From contig NZ_HE978545.1 in assembly GCF_000311785.1 (NCBI RefSeq), positions 50,186 through 82,518 of the forward strand: 32,333 nt of DNA. Reading direction: 5' to 3'. This document shows positions 17,092 through 25,411 of this stretch, one piece after another. Made by a program: the position numbers and the translations under genes. The stretch comes from Brevibacillus massiliensis (GTDB lineage: Bacteria; Bacillota; Bacilli; Brevibacillales; Brevibacillaceae). Positions within the stretch are counted from its first letter, which is position 1. Each line of letters starts with the position of its first letter. The notes beneath the pieces are model-generated. The model made no database searches, was not told the DNA's origin, and was given only the letters and a program-made list of their open reading frames with translations.

Positions 17092-18942
17092 ATGAAACCG
17101 ATTCAACGGACGAGCTTATTGATATGCCTTACCATTTTCGTCGTCTTCTCCGCCGCGGTCATCGTGGTCAAGTGGCCTGTGATCGCCGCCTGGCTGGACA
17201 GCCAAAAGCCGCGTCAGACAGCCAGTTATACGGGGGCGGATCCATTTGGCTACAACCCGCCGCTTCCCTCGTTGGTGAAAGAGCTTCATCCGGTCTATCA
17301 GATCAAGGCGGAGCTGAATCCGGACGAGAGCGAGATAACCGGCAGCATGAGGCTGCAATTTGACAATCCGAAAACGGCCGAGATTTTCTTGTACCTATAC
17401 GACTATACCTGGAGTCCGATCACAATCACTTCCTTGCGGGTGGGGGACAAGTCTGCCGCCTTTCAGCGGCGCGGAGCGGTTGTGACTCTGAAGCCGCCAA
17501 AGGAAGAGGCAGCCAGCAGGCTGACGCTGCAGATCGCCTTCCGATCAAAGGTGCCGCGCGGCTGCACCCGGTTTGGCATGAGGGAGAATATCTGGACGCT
17601 GACCAACTGGTATCCGATGCTCGGCTCCCTCAATCAGCAAAACCAGTGGTACGAACCGCCAAAACCGGTCGGCTACGGCGATCCGTTTTTTTATCAATAC
17701 GCCGATTACGACGTTTCCTTTGTGTCGCCGGGGTCCTATCACTGGGTGTCTTCCTGGGGCAGAGGAGAGGGCAAACCGGTGTCGGACGGCAGGCAGGAGG
17801 TGCGCTACACAGCCCGCCGCGTACTCAATTTTGCGCTGGTCGGCAGCCCGAACTACCAGATCGAAAGCGTCCAGGTCAACCCGAAATTGACGGTTGATAT
17901 TGCATCTGCCGACCCGGGCCGCCTGAAGCAGATGAAGGAGATTGCCGGCACGGCATTTTCAGCATACAGCGAGCAATTTGGCGAGCTTCCTTACCCGCAC
18001 GCCGCGATCGCGGAGACGGGAGGATGTACGGTGTACGCGATGGAGTACGCAAACATGGCGATTTTCTCGCGTGACTTGTTTGCCCAAAAGCGGGTGGATC
18101 ACTGGCTGCCGCACGAAATCGCCCATCTGTGGTGGTACAACAGCGTGGCGACGCTCAAGCCGATTCACAGTTGGCTGGACGAAGGGCTGGTGGAGGCAAG
18201 CGTGTATTTTTACCTGAAAAAGCGCTACGGCCAGGCCGCCGCCGACCAGCTGCTGACGGAATACGCGCTTGAGACGTCCAAGCTGTCCCGGCATTATCCC
18301 GACGGAGCGCTGAGCAAGCATCTGGTGCAGTTTAGCAGCTACAATGAATTTGACTGGACCTGGTATTCCAAAGGGGCGATGCTGTACCACCATCTGCGCG
18401 AACAGATTGGAGACGAGCGCTTCAGCCAGTTCCTCAAGCGAGTCCAGCGCAATTACCAGGGAAAAGTCATCGGCCCGGCCCACCTCGACCAAGCCCTCAG
18501 CCAGACGTTAAACGGGGAGGCAAAGTACTTCGTACCCAATGCAGCGCGGCCAAATCGCGACCCGTTTCTGCCATTGCAGGTGGAGCGCTACGTCGATACG
18601 GTGATCAATGACATGATCTTTTATCCGGCCACACCGGCGCGGGAGCGCGGCAAGACGGTGTACCTGCCGCTTGCCGAGATTGTGAAAAGGCTTGGGTTTG
18701 AGGTGTCTGCCGGCCCGCACCCGGGTGAATGGCTGCTGAAAGCAGCCGGAAGGGAATTGCGTCTGCGCGAAAATTCGCCGGATGTAACCTGTGATGAACA
18801 AACATATCAGCTTTCCGCAAAGCCACTGACGATAAAAGGGCAGCTAATGGTCCCGCTTGACTTTTTTGAACAGGTCATGAATTACCGGGTTCGTTACGAT
18901 GCCGATGCAAAGACGGTGCGGATTGACGTTGTAAGGAACTGA
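17092..18942 (+). CDS. Membrane-anchored M1-family zinc metallopeptidase with C-terminal stalk domain
   Basis: This 616-residue protein starts with an uncleaved-looking hydrophobic segment (about residues 9-30), placing the enzyme outside the membrane. An M1-type N-terminal beta domain follows. The zinc site is H341-E-I-A-H345 with E364 at the expected 18-residue spacing (HEXXH-X18-E). The usual GAMEN exopeptidase motif is replaced by YAMEYANM, a change seen in M1-like proteins that may not be classic aminopeptidases. Residues about 519-615 resemble the copper-amine-oxidase N-like domain (PF07833) common in Paenibacillaceae surface proteins. ATG 17092 has GGGAG upstream. Substrate unknown. 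Confidence 0.85.
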   Translation: MKPIQRTSLLICLTIFVVFSAAVIVVKWPVIAAWLDSQKPRQTASYTGADPFGYNPPLPSLVKELHPVYQIKAELNPDESEITGSMRLQFDNPKTAEIFLYLYDYTWSPITITSLRVGDKSAAFQRRGAVVTLKPPKEEAASRLTLQIAFRSKVPRGCTRFGMRENIWTLTNWYPMLGSLNQQNQWYEPPKPVGYGDPFFYQYADYDVSFVSPGSYHWVSSWGRGEGKPVSDGRQEVRYTARRVLNFALVGSPNYQIESVQVNPKLTVDIASADPGRLKQMKEIAGTAFSAYSEQFGELPYPHAAIAETGGCTVYAMEYANMAIFSRDLFAQKRVDHWLPHEIAHLWWYNSVATLKPIHSWLDEGLVEASVYFYLKKRYGQAAADQLLTEYALETSKLSRHYPDGALSKHLVQFSSYNEFDWTWYSKGAMLYHHLREQIGDERFSQFLKRVQRNYQGKVIGPAHLDQALSQTLNGEAKYFVPNAARPNRDPFLPLQVERYVDTVINDMIFYPATPARERGKTVYLPLAEIVKRLGFEVSAGPHPGEWLLKAAGRELRLRENSPDVTCDEQTYQLSAKPLTIKGQLMVPLDFFEQVMNYRVRYDADAKTVRIDVVRN

Positions 18943-18953
18943 GGCGTTGAAGT

Positions 18954-19475
18954 ATGGACAACATTATTTTCGTCGGGTTTACCGGGACGGGTAAATCGAC
19001 AGTGGGAAAAGCACTGGCACAGGCCCTGGGGCGCCGCCATATCGACCTGGATGAGGCGATCGTAGAGGCTGACGGCAGGACCATCCCCGACATCTTCCGG
19101 GACGAGGGAGAACCCTTCTTCCGCCAGCTTGAATCGGCCGTACTCGCCCGGCTGCTGAAGCAAAACGGGCTGGTGATCTCCACCGGAGGCGGGGCCGTGC
19201 TGAACATGGAGAACGTAAGGCGAATGATGGAATCCGGCCTGGTCGTCAATGTACGGGCAGCAGAAGAGGAAATTGTCCGCAGGCTGTCCGGATTCACGAA
19301 TCGGCCGCTCCTGGTCGGTGACGTGCGGGAGCGGGTCCGGAAACTGCTGAAGGAACGGGCGGGCCGATACGACTTTGCCCCGCTGCAAATTGAGACGACG
19401 GGGCGGGATGTCAGTGCCATCGTCGAGGAAATTATTGAGAAAATGACTGAAGTGGCGGATTCCCGGAAAGACTAA
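18954..19475 (+). CDS. aroK: Shikimate kinase
   Basis: This 173-residue enzyme phosphorylates shikimate with ATP, the fifth step of the chorismate pathway. The P-loop is GFTGTGKST (8-16). Shikimate-binding residues are visible as D33 in IDLDE, R57 in FFRQLE and the GGG at 78-80. The lid contains TNRPLL with R117. Length is normal for the family. It starts 11 bases after the peptidase stop. In B. subtilis the shikimate kinase gene also lies near yqzE, the comG operon and the gcv operon, which supports orthology. No frameshift or missing motif is seen. Confidence 0.94.
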   Translation: MDNIIFVGFTGTGKSTVGKALAQALGRRHIDLDEAIVEADGRTIPDIFRDEGEPFFRQLESAVLARLLKQNGLVISTGGGAVLNMENVRRMMESGLVVNVRAAEEEIVRRLSGFTNRPLLVGDVRERVRKLLKERAGRYDFAPLQIETTGRDVSAIVEEIIEKMTEVADSRKD

Positions 19476-19494
19476 CGGCAAGGAGGAATCTGCG

Positions 19495-19659
19495 ATGTCA
19501 TTCCAAGAGTACCTAAAGTATCTGACGAAAAGGCTTGTCGAATACTTGGATACCCCGGCGGCGGAGCGCAAACGGCGAAAAGAGGAGCCCCGGGAGGCGT
19601 GGTCAACTCGCTGGTTTGGCGCAATTCCTATGTCTATCAGGCTTCTCAGGCGTAAATAA
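19495..19659 (+). CDS. yqzE: YqzE family small protein
   Basis: This 54-residue protein is of unknown function. It has the family pattern: QEYLKYLTKRLVEYLDTP, a basic/acidic middle, then STRWFGAIPMSIRLL. The WFG-IP motif and amphipathic C-terminus suggest membrane association (inference). AAGGAGGAATCTGCG precedes the ATG, and the gene starts 19 bases after aroK. In B. subtilis yqzE sits between comGG and the shikimate kinase gene, so the pairing is conserved although comG is not in this window. Confidence 0.88.
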   Translation: MSFQEYLKYLTKRLVEYLDTPAAERKRRKEEPREAWSTRWFGAIPMSIRLLRRK

Positions 19660-19679
19660 CAAAGGAAAGGGTGTCCGCA

Positions 19680-19937
19680 TTGCCGAGAATTGCAGTAGAA
19701 CAATCGCTTAGCCACATTGCGGAAATGCTGCGGAGCAACGGTTACGATGTCGTTGATTTAGGGAACAGGCAGCAAACGGTTGACGCCGTGGTCATCACAG
19801 GGTTGGATGAAAACATCATGGGCGTGGAAAACAAAACGTTTGCCGGCGCTCCTGTGATCAGTGCGGAAGGATTGACGGCGGAGGAAGTTTTTCATGAAGT
19901 ACATGAACGCTGCTCTCCTACCAGCCATCATTCATAG
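19680..19937 (+). CDS. UPF0180 (YkuS-like) protein
   Basis: This 85-residue cytoplasmic protein is of unknown function. The opening PRIAVEQSLSHIAEMLRSNGYDVVDL and the VDAVVITGLDENIMG block are typical of UPF0180/YkuS. The TTG at 19680 is preferred over GTG 19671 because AAAGGAAAGGG ends directly at 19671, leaving proper spacing only for the TTG, which also gives the family N-terminus. It ends before a bidirectional terminator. B. subtilis ykuS is at a different locus, so the location next to yqzE is lineage-specific. Confidence 0.85.
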   Translation: MPRIAVEQSLSHIAEMLRSNGYDVVDLGNRQQTVDAVVITGLDENIMGVENKTFAGAPVISAEGLTAEEVFHEVHERCSPTSHHS

Positions 19938-19946
19938 GGTAAAAAC

Positions 19947-19980
19947 AAAGGTGTCTCGAACCGTTACGAGACACCTTTTT
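19947..19980. terminator. Bidirectional terminator
   Basis: AAAGGTGTCTCG (19947-19958) and CGAGACACCTTT (19967-19978) form a perfect 12-base stem with an eight-base loop, with T-rich flank on the plus strand. It overlaps the 3' end of the convergent minus-strand gene ending at 19964. Confidence 0.9.
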
Positions 19981-20842
19981 GCTGTTTGGGAGCGATCACG
20001 ATTTTCCCCACCCGATTTACGTAGGAATAGGGCAGAAATCTCAGCCCTTCATCCCAGACGCCGATGTACGCAATCCGGTCACTCCAGACGTGAATCGTTC
20101 CGACAGAATACGGAGCCATCACCTCATCGTGAAACAGGGATGCTGCGACGACGACCGGGTGCGGAGGGGCGGCACCTGCTTGCATCAATTTCATCCAGGG
20201 CCTGTCCCCTTCGCCCTCTGTTCTGAGCGGACCGGCCCCGAGCCAGCTGATGTCGTCAAACGGATCCGTTTCGGTCTCTTCCAAGGTCGACGAAGCCGTC
20301 AGCTGCTGCCCCGGATTGATCACCTCTTGTGCAGAAAGCGTGTTGATGACAGATGGATCCGGGGTAAGGGAAGCGGGATACTTTTCTCCCGTCTTGGCAT
20401 TCACATACAGGTTGCCTCCGTGCTGGGCAACGCGCCAATAAGAGGAAAATCCATCGTAAACCGGTTCAGCTGCTATATTTTGAGGGGCAAATGCATCATT
20501 GAACAGGATAAATTCGCCAAGTCCGTATTCGAGCAAGACAAACCTGGTTTGCTTGCCTTTGCTCTCGGGTGCTTCCGCCACGACCAGGTATCCCACGTTC
20601 TTTCCTTTTGCCGACAGCGTAATCAGCCATTGGTGGCTGCCCGCGCCGAGAGATTGGACGGTCGTCTTTGCATCCTGCCACGTTCTAAACTGTTTGTCTT
20701 TGGTCGCCAAGTCAGTAATCCAGTGCTGGACCTGCTGCTGAAACTGTTGGCTCCAGTCCTGCTCCATCGCCGGTACGCGCATGGAGGGAAGCATCATCAG
20801 CAGCAGTACAAACAAGAGTATAGACGGTAGTTTTGCATTCAA
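19964..20842 (-). CDS. Secreted protein of unknown function
   Basis: This 292-residue protein has a signal peptide (SILLFVLLLMMLPSM core) and no domain I can name. The mature part contains a region resembling a quality-of-data or stalk-like beta fold (QWLITLSAKGKNVGYLVVAEAP, FVLLEYGLGEF, SSYWRVAQHGGNLYVNAKTGEKYP) that could bind a ligand outside the cell. Its end (GTIHVWSDRIAYIGVWDEGLRFLPYSYVNRVGKIVIA) is beta-rich. A TTG at 20842 is chosen because AGGGATGG lies 10 bases upstream and this start gives a compact signal peptide; a TTG at 20866 has no such site. The gene shares direction with yqhG-yqhH but is separated by a 108-base gap. Confidence 0.7.
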   Translation of the reverse strand: MNAKLPSILLFVLLLMMLPSMRVPAMEQDWSQQFQQQVQHWITDLATKDKQFRTWQDAKTTVQSLGAGSHQWLITLSAKGKNVGYLVVAEAPESKGKQTRFVLLEYGLGEFILFNDAFAPQNIAAEPVYDGFSSYWRVAQHGGNLYVNAKTGEKYPASLTPDPSVINTLSAQEVINPGQQLTASSTLEETETDPFDDISWLGAGPLRTEGEGDRPWMKLMQAGAAPPHPVVVAASLFHDEVMAPYSVGTIHVWSDRIAYIGVWDEGLRFLPYSYVNRVGKIVIAPKQQKGVS

Positions 20843-20867
20843 TGGACAAACACCATCCCTTAACAAA

Positions 20868-20888
20868 GGTTACATTTTTATTGTAACC
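20868..20888. promoter_or_regulatory. Inverted repeat upstream of the secreted-protein gene
   Basis: GGTTACA (20868-20874) and TGTAACC (20882-20888) are exact inverted repeats around an AT-only centre. On the minus strand the right part includes TACAAT, a possible -10, and TTGACA lies farther upstream at a spacing too long for it. A candidate operator or small hairpin. Confidence 0.3.
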
Positions 20889-20950
20889 ACTTTCAGAAAA
20901 AAGATTTGTTGCTTATTGTCAAGGGCCGTCCATTTTTTCTCGTTGATCTT

Positions 20951-22045
20951 TTACATATTTTGCGGTTCCGCGGCAAACGAGGGGGCGCTGTGCAGGTAAA
21001 ACAGGCCGGCGTTGATCAGGGTCACTTCTATTCTCGGTTCATACTGCCACTTCAATTCGGCAATCCGCCGCTCACGCTCCTCCTGCGGCGTACTCTTGCG
21101 CCACTCTGTCTGCTCGATCTGTTCTTTTGGCGTGACAGGGATGCCATTTATCCGCAAAAAGTCCAAGATTCTGCCGCCTGTCGACTGGTGCTGCTCCCAT
21201 GATACAGGTTCCTTTGCGGGAGGGGAGGGAGGGGGCGGCAGTTCTTCTCTTGCTTCCTCCACGCCCGGCACTCCAGGGTGGTCTTCTGCAGGACCGTCAG
21301 TCTTTTGGGACGAACTCTCGCTGGCCGTCTCTTCAGACGAACCCTCACTGTCAGTCAGCTGCGTGTAGTACGCCTCCAGGATATCCAGTTCCTGTGCCAA
21401 TCGCTCCCGGGCGAATTCCGCCCAGCGATGATCCTCCCGCTCGATTGTTTCGTCGACAGCCTGTTTGATCCATTCTGCCGCCTGCTCCAGCGTCAACCGC
21501 TGGTCCAACGTGTAGAAGTAATCGGGGATAGAGGGGGAGAGCGCCAGCTTTCTCACGGACGGATAAAAGTCAAAAACTACCTTGGGTTGATGGAGATTGA
21601 CGCCAAGGTAGAGAAGCAAGTCTTTCTTTTTGTCGCAGATGAACGAAATTTTCACATTCACTCCGAGCCAGGGGACAAGCGGCAGGGAACGCCGCTTGGC
21701 ACTGCTTTGGCGAACCGGTGGGGCAAGTTCGTACATGCAGACAAACCGGCCGTGTTTTTGGGCAGAGCGAAAAATTTGCTGCAGCCGGCCTGCACCTAAG
21801 TGAAGCAGTTCGGCCCGGACTCCTTCGGGCATCCGGTCCGGATCAAACGCAAAAGTGAGGATCATCGGCTGCGGAGGCATGTTCATCTTTTCGATCCACG
21901 ACCAATAAAAAGGCCGATTGCCGATATCCTTGTCGACTGCTTCCGGCAGTTTGACCGTCAGATAGTCAGGATGCGATTCACAGATGTGGGCGGAAAAAGC
22001 TGCCAGATAGGTTTCGATAAATCTGCGCATCTGCTGCTGTTCCAC
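20951..22045 (-). CDS. yqhG: YqhG family protein
   Basis: This 364-residue cytoplasmic protein is the conserved companion of the YqhH helicase; its function is unknown. The N-terminal 230 residues carry the family pattern (RRFIETYLAAFSAHI, YLTVKLPEAVDKDIGNRPFYWSWIEKM, LTFAFDP, LLLYLGVNLHQPKVVFDFY). An acidic, Ser/Glu/Pro-rich, likely disordered insert follows (about 235-290), then a charged C-terminal segment ending in a beta motif (EPRIEVTLINAGLFYL). This makes it longer than I recall for B. subtilis YqhG. The GTG at 22045 has AGGAGGGG upstream. The start lies 30 bases after yqhH, so the two are one operon. Confidence 0.87.
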   Translation of the reverse strand: MEQQQMRRFIETYLAAFSAHICESHPDYLTVKLPEAVDKDIGNRPFYWSWIEKMNMPPQPMILTFAFDPDRMPEGVRAELLHLGAGRLQQIFRSAQKHGRFVCMYELAPPVRQSSAKRRSLPLVPWLGVNVKISFICDKKKDLLLYLGVNLHQPKVVFDFYPSVRKLALSPSIPDYFYTLDQRLTLEQAAEWIKQAVDETIEREDHRWAEFARERLAQELDILEAYYTQLTDSEGSSEETASESSSQKTDGPAEDHPGVPGVEEAREELPPPPSPPAKEPVSWEQHQSTGGRILDFLRINGIPVTPKEQIEQTEWRKSTPQEERERRIAELKWQYEPRIEVTLINAGLFYLHSAPSFAAEPQNM

Positions 22046-22075
22046 GGAAGGCCCCTCCTTTTGCGGTATCTGGGG

Positions 22076-23770
22076 TTATGAGAGTTTCTTGGCTTTGTCT
22101 GCAAGGGCGCTGTGCCGTACGGAATTGATCGCTTGGCCGATGTTGTCCAGCTTTAGCGCCATCTCTTTTTCTGACCCTGATTCCATGATGATATCGATAA
22201 TGTTTTGCTCCAGGGATGAAAGCAGGCCGAGCCGGTCGACGATTTCATCCAGTTCACCGATCACCATCTCGAACAAGTCGATCTTCTCATAAAGCAAATG
22301 AAGGATGTGTTCCTCGATCGTGCCGATGGTGGACAGGTTGTAAATGTGGACGTCACGCTTCTGGCCCAGCCGGTGCACACGGCCGATCCGCTGTTCGATT
22401 CGCATCGGATTCCACGGCAGGTCGTAGTTGATCACCTGATTGCAAAACTGCAGGTTGATGCCCTCCCCGCCCGCTTCGGTGGCGACCAACACCTGTGCGC
22501 GATTCTGGAACAGTTCGGTCATCCAGTCCTTCTTGCTGCGCTTGAAGCCGCCGCGGAAAGGAACCGAGGTGATGCCGTGCTCGCCGAGGTATTTTTGCAG
22601 GTAGTTTTGTGTCGCGCGGTACTCGGTGAAAATGATCGCCTTGTCGTCTATTTGCTTCAGCAGTTCCACGGTTTTGGCCGCCTTGGAGTGGGTCCCGATC
22701 CGCTTGATCATCTCCACCAGCTCGAGAATGGCTGCCTGTTCCTTTGACCCTTCCGCCGTCCGCTGATGCATGTTGTACAGGGTCATAAACGCCGCCTCCC
22801 GGCTGGAGCAGACTTCCCGCTGCAGCGTGATCAAGGCAAGCGCGTTGATCCCGCCGACGTCGGCACGGTAGGTTTGGCGGACAAAATCGGTTACGCCCTG
22901 ATACAGCGCCCACTCCTCTTTCGACAGTTCAATCGGGATGGACTTCACCTGACGTTCGGTAAATTCGATCCCGCCGTCGCTGCGCCGATTGCGGATCATC
23001 ACCTTGCCGATTTCCGTCTTGAGCTGTTCATTGTTCTTTGCCTGCCGCTTCCCTTCCACATAGTTCGTGGCAAACGCGCGTGTGGGACCCAGGTGCCCCG
23101 GACGGAGCAGATTGATCAAGTTGTACAGCTCGTCCATTTCGTTCTGGATCGGGGTTGCCGTCAGCAGCAAACAGTATTTTTTCTTGATCTCTTTGGCAAA
23201 TTGGTAGTTGCGGGTGCGCTTGTTTTTTAATTTGTGGGCTTCGTCGATCACCAGCATGTCGTATTCGATGTCAAGCACGTGACGGCGGTGCGGGTCGCGT
23301 TTGGCCGTGTCGATCGAACCGACCACCACGTCGTACTGGCGCCACATGTACTCTTTTTTCTGGGCGACGGCCGGGATGCCAAACTTTTGGTTCAACTCCT
23401 TCGTCCATTGTATGACGAGCGATGCGGGTACGAGGATGAGGATTTTTTTGGCCAATCCCCTCACCATGTATTCCTTCATGATCAGTCCGGCTTCAATCGT
23501 TTTGCCAAGCCCAACCTCATCGGCGAGAATGGCCCGGCCGCGCATTTCGTTCAACACTTTTTCCGCCGTGCTGATCTGGTGGGGGTAGGGCTTCACATGG
23601 GGTAGGTATTTCAAGGCTTGAAGCTGGTCAAATTCTTTGACCGCCAAGGCTTCTTCGGCTTCAAGGGCAAGCTGGAACAGTTCCCATTTGTGCCACGGAC
23701 CGTCATTTTGCATCAGATCTTGCAGGGCGGGGAGCCAGGTGCGATCAAATGCAACAGGAATATTCGTCAT
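22076..23770 (-). CDS. yqhH: SNF2-family DNA helicase/ATPase YqhH
   Basis: This 564-residue protein is a Swi2/Snf2-type ATPase, a RapA-like short form without extra domains. Motif I is ADEVGLGKT (83-91), motif II is DEAH (176-179), motif III is LLTATPIQN, motif V is ATEAGGEGINLQ and motif VI is QRIGRVHRLGQ. Such proteins move on double-stranded DNA or displace bound proteins, including RNA polymerase in the RapA case. The target of YqhH is unknown. ATG 23770 has AAGGAG upstream. The gene is divergent from the glycine-riboswitch-controlled gcv operon, as in B. subtilis. Confidence 0.93.
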   Translation of the reverse strand: MTNIPVAFDRTWLPALQDLMQNDGPWHKWELFQLALEAEEALAVKEFDQLQALKYLPHVKPYPHQISTAEKVLNEMRGRAILADEVGLGKTIEAGLIMKEYMVRGLAKKILILVPASLVIQWTKELNQKFGIPAVAQKKEYMWRQYDVVVGSIDTAKRDPHRRHVLDIEYDMLVIDEAHKLKNKRTRNYQFAKEIKKKYCLLLTATPIQNEMDELYNLINLLRPGHLGPTRAFATNYVEGKRQAKNNEQLKTEIGKVMIRNRRSDGGIEFTERQVKSIPIELSKEEWALYQGVTDFVRQTYRADVGGINALALITLQREVCSSREAAFMTLYNMHQRTAEGSKEQAAILELVEMIKRIGTHSKAAKTVELLKQIDDKAIIFTEYRATQNYLQKYLGEHGITSVPFRGGFKRSKKDWMTELFQNRAQVLVATEAGGEGINLQFCNQVINYDLPWNPMRIEQRIGRVHRLGQKRDVHIYNLSTIGTIEEHILHLLYEKIDLFEMVIGELDEIVDRLGLLSSLEQNIIDIIMESGSEKEMALKLDNIGQAINSVRHSALADKAKKLS

Positions 23771-23956
23771 TGTGATGACTCCTTCTGGTTCTGGGTTTTG
23801 TTTATGGGCTTATCATGGTTAAAACCAAACATTTTAGCGAATTATAAAGAAAACGTTCAGTTTTTCTGTTATTTTGATGAAATAGTTATTCCCAAATACA
23901 CCCTGGTCGTGGTAGGATACATATAGTATGGAATAAGCGAATAGCGATTATGTATG

Positions 23957-24165
23957 GCGGATGAGAGCAGTAGGGAGAGACTGCCGCAACACTTGAGGCA
24001 GCGCCGAAGGAGCAAACCTTGTGCAAGGTGAATCTCTCAGGCAAAAGAACCTCTGCTGGACGCATCTCTGGAGAGCGCTTCGGCTTGGATAAGCGGAAGC
24101 CACCAAAGGGGAAACTTGTGTGCTGGGTGGCACGAGGTAACTCTCAGGTAAAAGGACAGAGGAGG
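23957..24165 (+). ncRNA. Tandem glycine riboswitch (gcvT element)
   Basis: Two glycine aptamers lie in series ahead of gcvT. Aptamer 1 has P1 as AGCAG (23966-23970) with CTGCT (24053-24057), the GGGAGAGA element at 23973 and the downstream CTCTCAGGCAAAAG conserved block. Aptamer 2 has P1 as CTCTG (24066-24070) with CAGAG (24157-24161), and a second CTCTCAGGTAAAAGGACAGAG block. The short linker and double AACTCTCAGG-type motif are diagnostic of the glycine family. In Bacillus, glycine binding allows readthrough into the glycine cleavage operon. Confidence 0.95.
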
Positions 24166-24217
24166 AGAAGAAAGAGACGCTGTCTGCGTTCTTTCTTCTG
24201 CTTTTCTGTCTTTTTTC
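24166..24217 (+). terminator. Riboswitch expression-platform terminator
   Basis: AGAAGAAAGAGACGC (24166-24180) pairs with GCGTTCTTTCTTCT (24186-24199) with one bulged base, followed by a T-rich run ending in TTTTTT at 24211-24216. It begins only four bases after the aptamer 2 P1 3' strand, so ligand-dependent folding could readily control it. The following leader to the start codon has no other clear element. Confidence 0.8.
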
Positions 24218-24286
24218 GTGCCCAAAATCGAATGAGATTGGGCCAAAGTGAGAGGCAGCAAGGAAGACGATGGAGGTGGAGGTAAC

Positions 24287-25390
24287 ATGGCAGAGTTAAA
24301 GCGCACCCCGCTGTATGACCTTTATGCCAGGTACGGCGGGAAAACAATCGACTTCGGCGGCTGGGAATTGCCCGTACAATTCTCCGGGATTGTCCAGGAA
24401 CACGAAGCTGTTCGGACGAAGGCCGGTTTGTTTGACGTTTCCCACATGGGGGAGGTGGAAGTAAAGGGAGAAGGAGCCCTTGACTTCCTGCAGCATCTGA
24501 CGACCAACGATGTCAGCAAATTGGAGGACGGACAGGCGCAGTACAGCACGATGTGCTATCCGGACGGCGGGACGGTAGATGATTTGCTCGTCTACAAAAT
24601 TGCCGGCGATCACTATTTTCTGGTGATCAATGCGAGCAACATCGACAAGGATCTCGCCTGGATGCAGGAGCATAAGACAGATGGTGTCTCCATCGCCAAC
24701 CTTTCGGACGAAACCGCCCTGCTGGCCATCCAGGGTCCGCTGGCGGAGAAAATCCTGGGGAAGCTGACGGATTTCGATCTGTCGCAGATCAGACCTTTCC
24801 GCTTTGAGCGAAATCTCGATCTTGCCGGCATTCCGGTGCTGATCTCCCGAACCGGTTACACAGGGGAAGACGGATTCGAGCTCTACCTGGCAGCAGACAA
24901 GGCGGCAAAGCTTTGGGAGATACTGCTTCAGGCGGGCGAGGAAGACGGACTTTTGCCGTGCGGCCTCGGCGCGCGCGACACGCTTCGTTTTGAAGCGAAG
25001 CTGCCGCTTTACGGCCAGGAGCTTAGCCGGGACATTTCCCCGATCGAAGCGGGCATCGGATTTGCCGTCAAGACGGATAAAGCCGTTCCCTTTATCGGCT
25101 GCGAGGCTCTCAAGGCGCAGAAGGAGGGCGGCGCGCCGAGAAAGCTGGTTGGAATCGAGATGATTGATCGCGGCATACCGCGCTCCCACTACCCCGTATT
25201 TGCCGGAGATAAGCAGATTGGTGAAGTCACGACGGGTACACAGTCGCCCACTTTGAAGAAAAACGTCGGTCTCGCCCTGTTGAAACGGGAACATGCCGAG
25301 CTGGGCAGCCTCGTCGAAGTAGAAATTCGCGGCAAGCGCCTGAAGGCACAGGTTGTCGCCACGCCATTTTACAAGCGTCCGAAAAAATAG
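24287..25390 (+). CDS. gcvT: Glycine cleavage system T protein (aminomethyltransferase)
   Basis: This 367-residue enzyme takes the aminomethyl group from lipoyl-GcvH, releases ammonia and forms 5,10-methylene-tetrahydrofolate. Family blocks are [19 protein letters not shown] near the start, [20 protein letters not shown], the [14 protein letters not shown] segment and [21 protein letters not shown]. The ATG at 24287 is preceded by a doubled GGAGGTGGAGGTAAC site; the frame runs open to 24248 without a better start. It is the first gene after the glycine riboswitch and heads the gcvT-gcvPA-gcvPB operon, with gcvPA starting 21 bases later. GcvH and lipoamide dehydrogenase are not in the window. 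Confidence 0.97.
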   Translation: MAELKRTPLYDLYARYGGKTIDFGGWELPVQFSGIVQEHEAVRTKAGLFDVSHMGEVEVKGEGALDFLQHLTTNDVSKLEDGQAQYSTMCYPDGGTVDDLLVYKIAGDHYFLVINASNIDKDLAWMQEHKTDGVSIANLSDETALLAIQGPLAEKILGKLTDFDLSQIRPFRFERNLDLAGIPVLISRTGYTGEDGFELYLAADKAAKLWEILLQAGEEDGLLPCGLGARDTLRFEAKLPLYGQELSRDISPIEAGIGFAVKTDKAVPFIGCEALKAQKEGGAPRKLVGIEMIDRGIPRSHYPVFAGDKQIGEVTTGTQSPTLKKNVGLALLKREHAELGSLVEVEIRGKRLKAQVVATPFYKRPKK

Positions 25391-25411
25391 GAGTTGAAGG
25401 AGGATCTCACT

